Assembly: GCA_023485185.1 (NCBI GenBank)
Contig: JAMCZP010000234.1
Coordinates: forward strand, 1 to 8,552
Length of the DNA stretch: 8,552 bases
Origin: Gammaproteobacteria bacterium
GTDB taxonomy: Bacteria > Pseudomonadota > Gammaproteobacteria > Pseudomonadales > Halomonadaceae
Reading direction: 5' to 3'
The position numbers and the translations under genes are program-made. The notes under the pieces are model-generated. The model had not been told where the DNA came from. It made no database searches and worked only from the letters and a program-made list of their open reading frames with translations. This document shows positions 6,697 through 8,552 of the stretch, one piece after another (the stretch's first letter is position 1; each line of letters starts with the position of its first letter).

Positions 6697-7155
6697 TTAA
6701 ATATGGCGATAAATGATAATCGGAGAACAGCCTAATAAGCGTCGCAGCGTATTGACCTGCTCGTTATCTATTTGGCCAATGCGAGGATTGACCGCGGTGA
6801 GTGTGAAACGCGAGAAACCCTGAACAAACGAATACTGCAGTTGGTTGACTGACGCTTGCTCGCCACAGCAAGGTAAGGGATAACAGCGTAATTGAAAGCC
6901 ATGTTCAAGGTCGTAATCTTGATCCATCAAAACGTGCCACTGGGCAATGGTGAGCTCTTTCCCACACTCACTACAGCGAACGTATTCAAAATTGCTGCCA
7001 CAATCACGAAACTCTACGTTTGCAGATATTTCATCTTCAATCGCTTCAACCTCTGGCATCCACTGCCTCAGAACCTCTTTCACCGCCGCTACCTGATAGT
7101 CAGTAGGTAAGTAACGAGGCTCTGCAGGAATAATAACGATGTGGTTATCGCTCAT
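6697..7155 (-). CDS. Uncharacterised protein with zinc-ribbon-like cysteines
   Basis: I cannot name a function for this 152-residue soluble protein. It has no signal peptide or membrane helix. Residues 61-65 (CSECG) and 96-98 (CCG) form two knuckles separated by 31 residues, as in small zinc ribbons. C91 lies between them, and C52 and C143 stand alone. Before the ribbon is an acidic helix-like stretch (residues 22-45, VAAVKEVLRQWMPEVEAIEDEI). After it come FVQGFSRFTLTAVNPRIG and LRRLLGCSPIIIYRH, which look like a strand-helix-strand end. The coding character seems real: it is open throughout, has a coherent amphipathic pattern and has a plausible promoter upstream. The site AAGGGG lies upstream of the ATG on the minus strand at slightly long spacing. 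It stands alone, divergent from glutaminase and ahead of the Ada-like gene, so context says little. A housekeeping orphan or an immunity-like protein are both conceivable. Confidence 0.75.
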   Translation of the reverse strand: MSDNHIVIIPAEPRYLPTDYQVAAVKEVLRQWMPEVEAIEDEISANVEFRDCGSNFEYVRCSECGKELTIAQWHVLMDQDYDLEHGFQLRCYPLPCCGEQASVNQLQYSFVQGFSRFTLTAVNPRIGQIDNEQVNTLRRLLGCSPIIIYRHI

Positions 7156-7206
7156 TCAGGCCCCTTTTCGCATGCTTAAACGCAACAACAGTAAGTAGTT
7201 AGCACT

Positions 7207-7236
7207 TATATAGCGTTGTCTGTCAGCAACTGTAAA
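7207..7236 (-). promoter_or_regulatory. Probable sigma-70 promoter of the zinc-ribbon gene
   Basis: On the minus strand TTTACA (plus positions 7231-7236; 5 of 6 to the -35 consensus) is followed after 18 bases by TATATA (7207-7212; 4 of 6 to the -10). Transcription would begin near 7200, leaving a leader of about 45 bases. No equally good promoter was found for the divergent glutaminase gene. Confidence 0.45.
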
Positions 7237-7244
7237 GCAGACAG
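7220..7244. repeat. Imperfect inverted repeat in the divergent intergenic region
   Basis: CTGTCAGC (7220-7227) and GCAGACAG (7237-7244) are complementary at 7 of 8 positions around a 9-base spacer. The repeat surrounds the predicted -35 box of the zinc-ribbon gene and lies 50-70 bases before the glutaminase start. It is placed like an operator, but no regulator can be assigned. Confidence 0.35.
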
Positions 7245-7303
7245 TCCTGCTATTTTCCGCTAGGGTAACGCCTCGCCCCAATTGACGATACTTGAATAAG
7301 CCC

Positions 7304-8224
7304 ATGCAAGACTTAATCAATGACATAGCGGCTGCCATGGCGAAAGCAGAGAAGCGCGGCAAAGTCGCCGACTATATTCCCGAGCTTGGCCATGTGAATC
7401 CCAACAACTTCGCCATCTCGCTGGCCACCGTCGATGGCAAGGTTTACTCAGCGGGCTGCGCCACCACACCCTTCTCAATTCAAAGCATTTCCAAAGTATT
7501 TACCCTCACCATCGCGCTAGGAAAGATGGGCGACTCTCTGTGGTCAAAAGTAGGCCGTGAACCCTCTGGTAACCCTTTCAACTCAATCGTTCAGCTTGAG
7601 CACGAAAGTGGCAAACCGCGGAACCCGTTTATCAATGCCGGCGCGATTGCGGTGGTTGATGCGATCATGATGGGCCATGAGCCCAAAGAGACGCTGGGGG
7701 AAATCCTCAGCTTTGTGCGCTATATCGCTGATGATGACAGTATTTGCTTTGACCACGCGGTGGCCGCTTCAGAGATGGCCCACCGCGATCGCAATGCCTC
7801 GCTTGCGCATTTTATGAAAGCGTTTGGTCGCCTGCGTCACGATGTCGATAAGGTTCTAGGCACTTATTTTCATCAGTGCTCCATCGCCATGAGCTGCGAA
7901 CAGCTGGCCCACGCCGGGCTGTTTTTAGCCTCGGATGGTATCAACAAGCCCAGCGGCATTCGCGTTGTGGCCCCCCAGCGTGCACGGCGTATTAACTCTC
8001 TTATGATGATGTGCGGGCACTACGACGCCTCGGGAGAGTTCGCCTTTCGCGTTGGCCTGCCCGCCAAAAGCGGTGTTGGCGGCGGCATCCTGGCGATTGC
8101 GCCAGGCCACGGCTCAATTGCCGTTTGGTCACCGGGTCTAGATGACTATGGTAATAGCTTACTTGGCACCCAAGCGCTTGAAATGTTTGTTCAGCAGACT
8201 GGTTGGTCAGTGTTTGGGCATTAG
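7304..8224 (+). CDS. glsA: Glutaminase
   Basis: This cytoplasmic enzyme hydrolyses L-glutamine to L-glutamate and ammonia. The protein has the serine-dependent beta-lactamase-like fold of bacterial glutaminases. Numbered from the ATG at 7304 (306 residues, the usual size), catalytic S61 and K64 lie in FSIQSISKV. Substrate-contact positions known from E. coli glutaminase appear in order: N111 (NPFINAGA), E157, N164, Y188 (YFHQCS), Y240 and V258 in KSGVGGG. Other family blocks are [21 protein letters not shown] and [18 protein letters not shown] at 7292 would add four residues (MNKP), but neither start has a strong ribosome site. ATG 7304 is preferred because of the codon and the family length, and 7292 remains possible. 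It is intact, with stop TAG. The neighbouring LysE-type exporter could in principle handle a related amino acid. Confidence 0.95.
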   Translation: MQDLINDIAAAMAKAEKRGKVADYIPELGHVNPNNFAISLATVDGKVYSAGCATTPFSIQSISKVFTLTIALGKMGDSLWSKVGREPSGNPFNSIVQLEHESGKPRNPFINAGAIAVVDAIMMGHEPKETLGEILSFVRYIADDDSICFDHAVAASEMAHRDRNASLAHFMKAFGRLRHDVDKVLGTYFHQCSIAMSCEQLAHAGLFLASDGINKPSGIRVVAPQRARRINSLMMMCGHYDASGEFAFRVGLPAKSGVGGGILAIAPGHGSIAVWSPGLDDYGNSLLGTQALEMFVQQTGWSVFGH

Positions 8225-8228
8225 CGAT

Positions 8229-8256
8229 TAGGCATTAATAAGTCGGCTTTTATAAG
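8229..8256 (+). promoter_or_regulatory. Possible promoter of the LysE-type gene (or weak glutaminase terminator)
   Basis: TAGGCA (8229-8234; 4 of 6 to the -35) and TATAAG (8251-8256; 5 of 6 to the -10) are 16 bases apart, giving a start near 8263 and a leader of about 64 bases. The same DNA contains GGCTTTTATAAGGCC (8245-8259), a 6 bp stem with one G-T pair followed by ACCTCAATTTT, which could instead be a weak terminator for glsA. Confidence 0.35.
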
Positions 8257-8301
8257 GCCACCTCAATTTTGTTCAATACGCGCTGTCACGATCATCGCAA
8301 A

Positions 8302-8320
8302 CTCCTGAAAATTCAGGAGG
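8302..8320 (+). promoter_or_regulatory. Inverted repeat masking the Shine-Dalgarno of the LysE-type gene
   Basis: CTCCTGAA (8302-8309) and TTCAGGAG (8312-8319) are perfectly complementary across a 2-base centre. In RNA this gives a 7 bp stem with a 4-base loop. The right arm contains nearly all of AGGAGG (8315-8320), the ribosome site 6 bases before the ATG at 8327. Folding would hide it. A DNA operator role is the alternative. Confidence 0.55.
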
Positions 8321-8326
8321 ATGACC

Positions 8327-8552
8327 ATGAGTGCTTTACTAGCATCGACTCTTTTACCCATGTCTGCGTTTGCACTTGCCGCCTCAATTTCGCCGGGGCC
8401 GGTCAATATCGTTTGTTTGAGCAGTGGCACTCATTACCCCATCGCGAAAGGCCTGGTATTTGTCACCGGCGCCACGCTGGGGTTTATTGCGCTGTTTTTA
8501 GGCGTCGGCGCAGGGCTTTACTCGTTGCTAAGTTTGGCACCTCTATTGGGTG
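8327..8552 (+). CDS. LysE/RhtB-family amino-acid exporter, 3' end outside window
   Basis: This is an inner-membrane exporter of amino acids or related metabolites, and only the first 75 codons are visible. The first helix begins at about residue 8, with SISPGPVNI at residues 20-28, the signature of the LysE/RhtB/LeuE family. A second hydrophobic stretch follows GTHYPIAKG (GLVFVTGATLGFIALFLGVGAG, about residues 42-63). The ATG at 8327 is preferred over the one at 8321 because AGGAGG ends directly against 8321 and is 6 bases from 8327. The gene is 102 bases after glutaminase, with its own possible promoter. The substrate cannot be told from this fragment. Confidence 0.9.
   Translation, partial: MSALLASTLLPMSAFALAASISPGPVNIVCLSSGTHYPIAKGLVFVTGATLGFIALFLGVGAGLYSLLSLAPLLG

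Noticed and set aside
7282..7287. TTGACG as a -35 box for glutaminase
   Set aside because: The matching -10 position would fall at or beyond the glutaminase start codon, and no good hexamer is there.
8321..8326. ATG at 8321 as the start of the LysE-type gene
   Set aside because: It abuts AGGAGG with no spacing. The in-frame ATG at 8327 has a proper 6-base spacing.

Overview
The window looks like ordinary chromosome of a mid-GC gammaproteobacterium. The flavour of the proteins suggests Halomonas or a relative, but this is an impression from sequence style, not a search result. No rRNA, tRNA, insertion sequence, phage gene or CRISPR array was seen. No stretch longer than 300 bases lacks a gene.

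Positions 1-5713 hold a tightly packed plus-strand cluster. It runs: a LacI-family regulator (5' end outside the window), a periplasmic solute-binding protein, two ABC permeases, an ABC ATPase with a C-terminal TOBE-like region, and a cytoplasmic metallophosphoesterase that resembles the glycerophosphodiesterase GpdQ. Spacings are 33, 2, -4, 43 and -8 bases, so the whole set can be one transcript. The simplest reading is that the transporter imports a small organophosphate, probably a phosphodiester, the last enzyme hydrolyses it inside the cell, and the LacI-type protein senses the substrate or product. The substrate cannot be read from the sequence. This cluster is the best candidate for an undescribed pathway here.

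Positions 5710-7155 hold two minus-strand genes. The first is an AraC-type helix-turn-helix fused to an O6-alkylguanine-DNA alkyltransferase, i.e. Ada without its N-terminal zinc domain. Its stop codon overlaps that of the phosphoesterase by 4 bases, tail to tail. The second is a 152-residue protein of unknown function with a zinc-ribbon-like cysteine pattern.

From 7292 the plus strand resumes with a complete glutaminase (glsA), transcribed divergently from the unknown gene. It is followed by the first 75 codons of a LysE/RhtB-type amino-acid exporter, which is cut by the window end. The Shine-Dalgarno of the exporter lies inside a near-perfect inverted repeat, which may control its translation.
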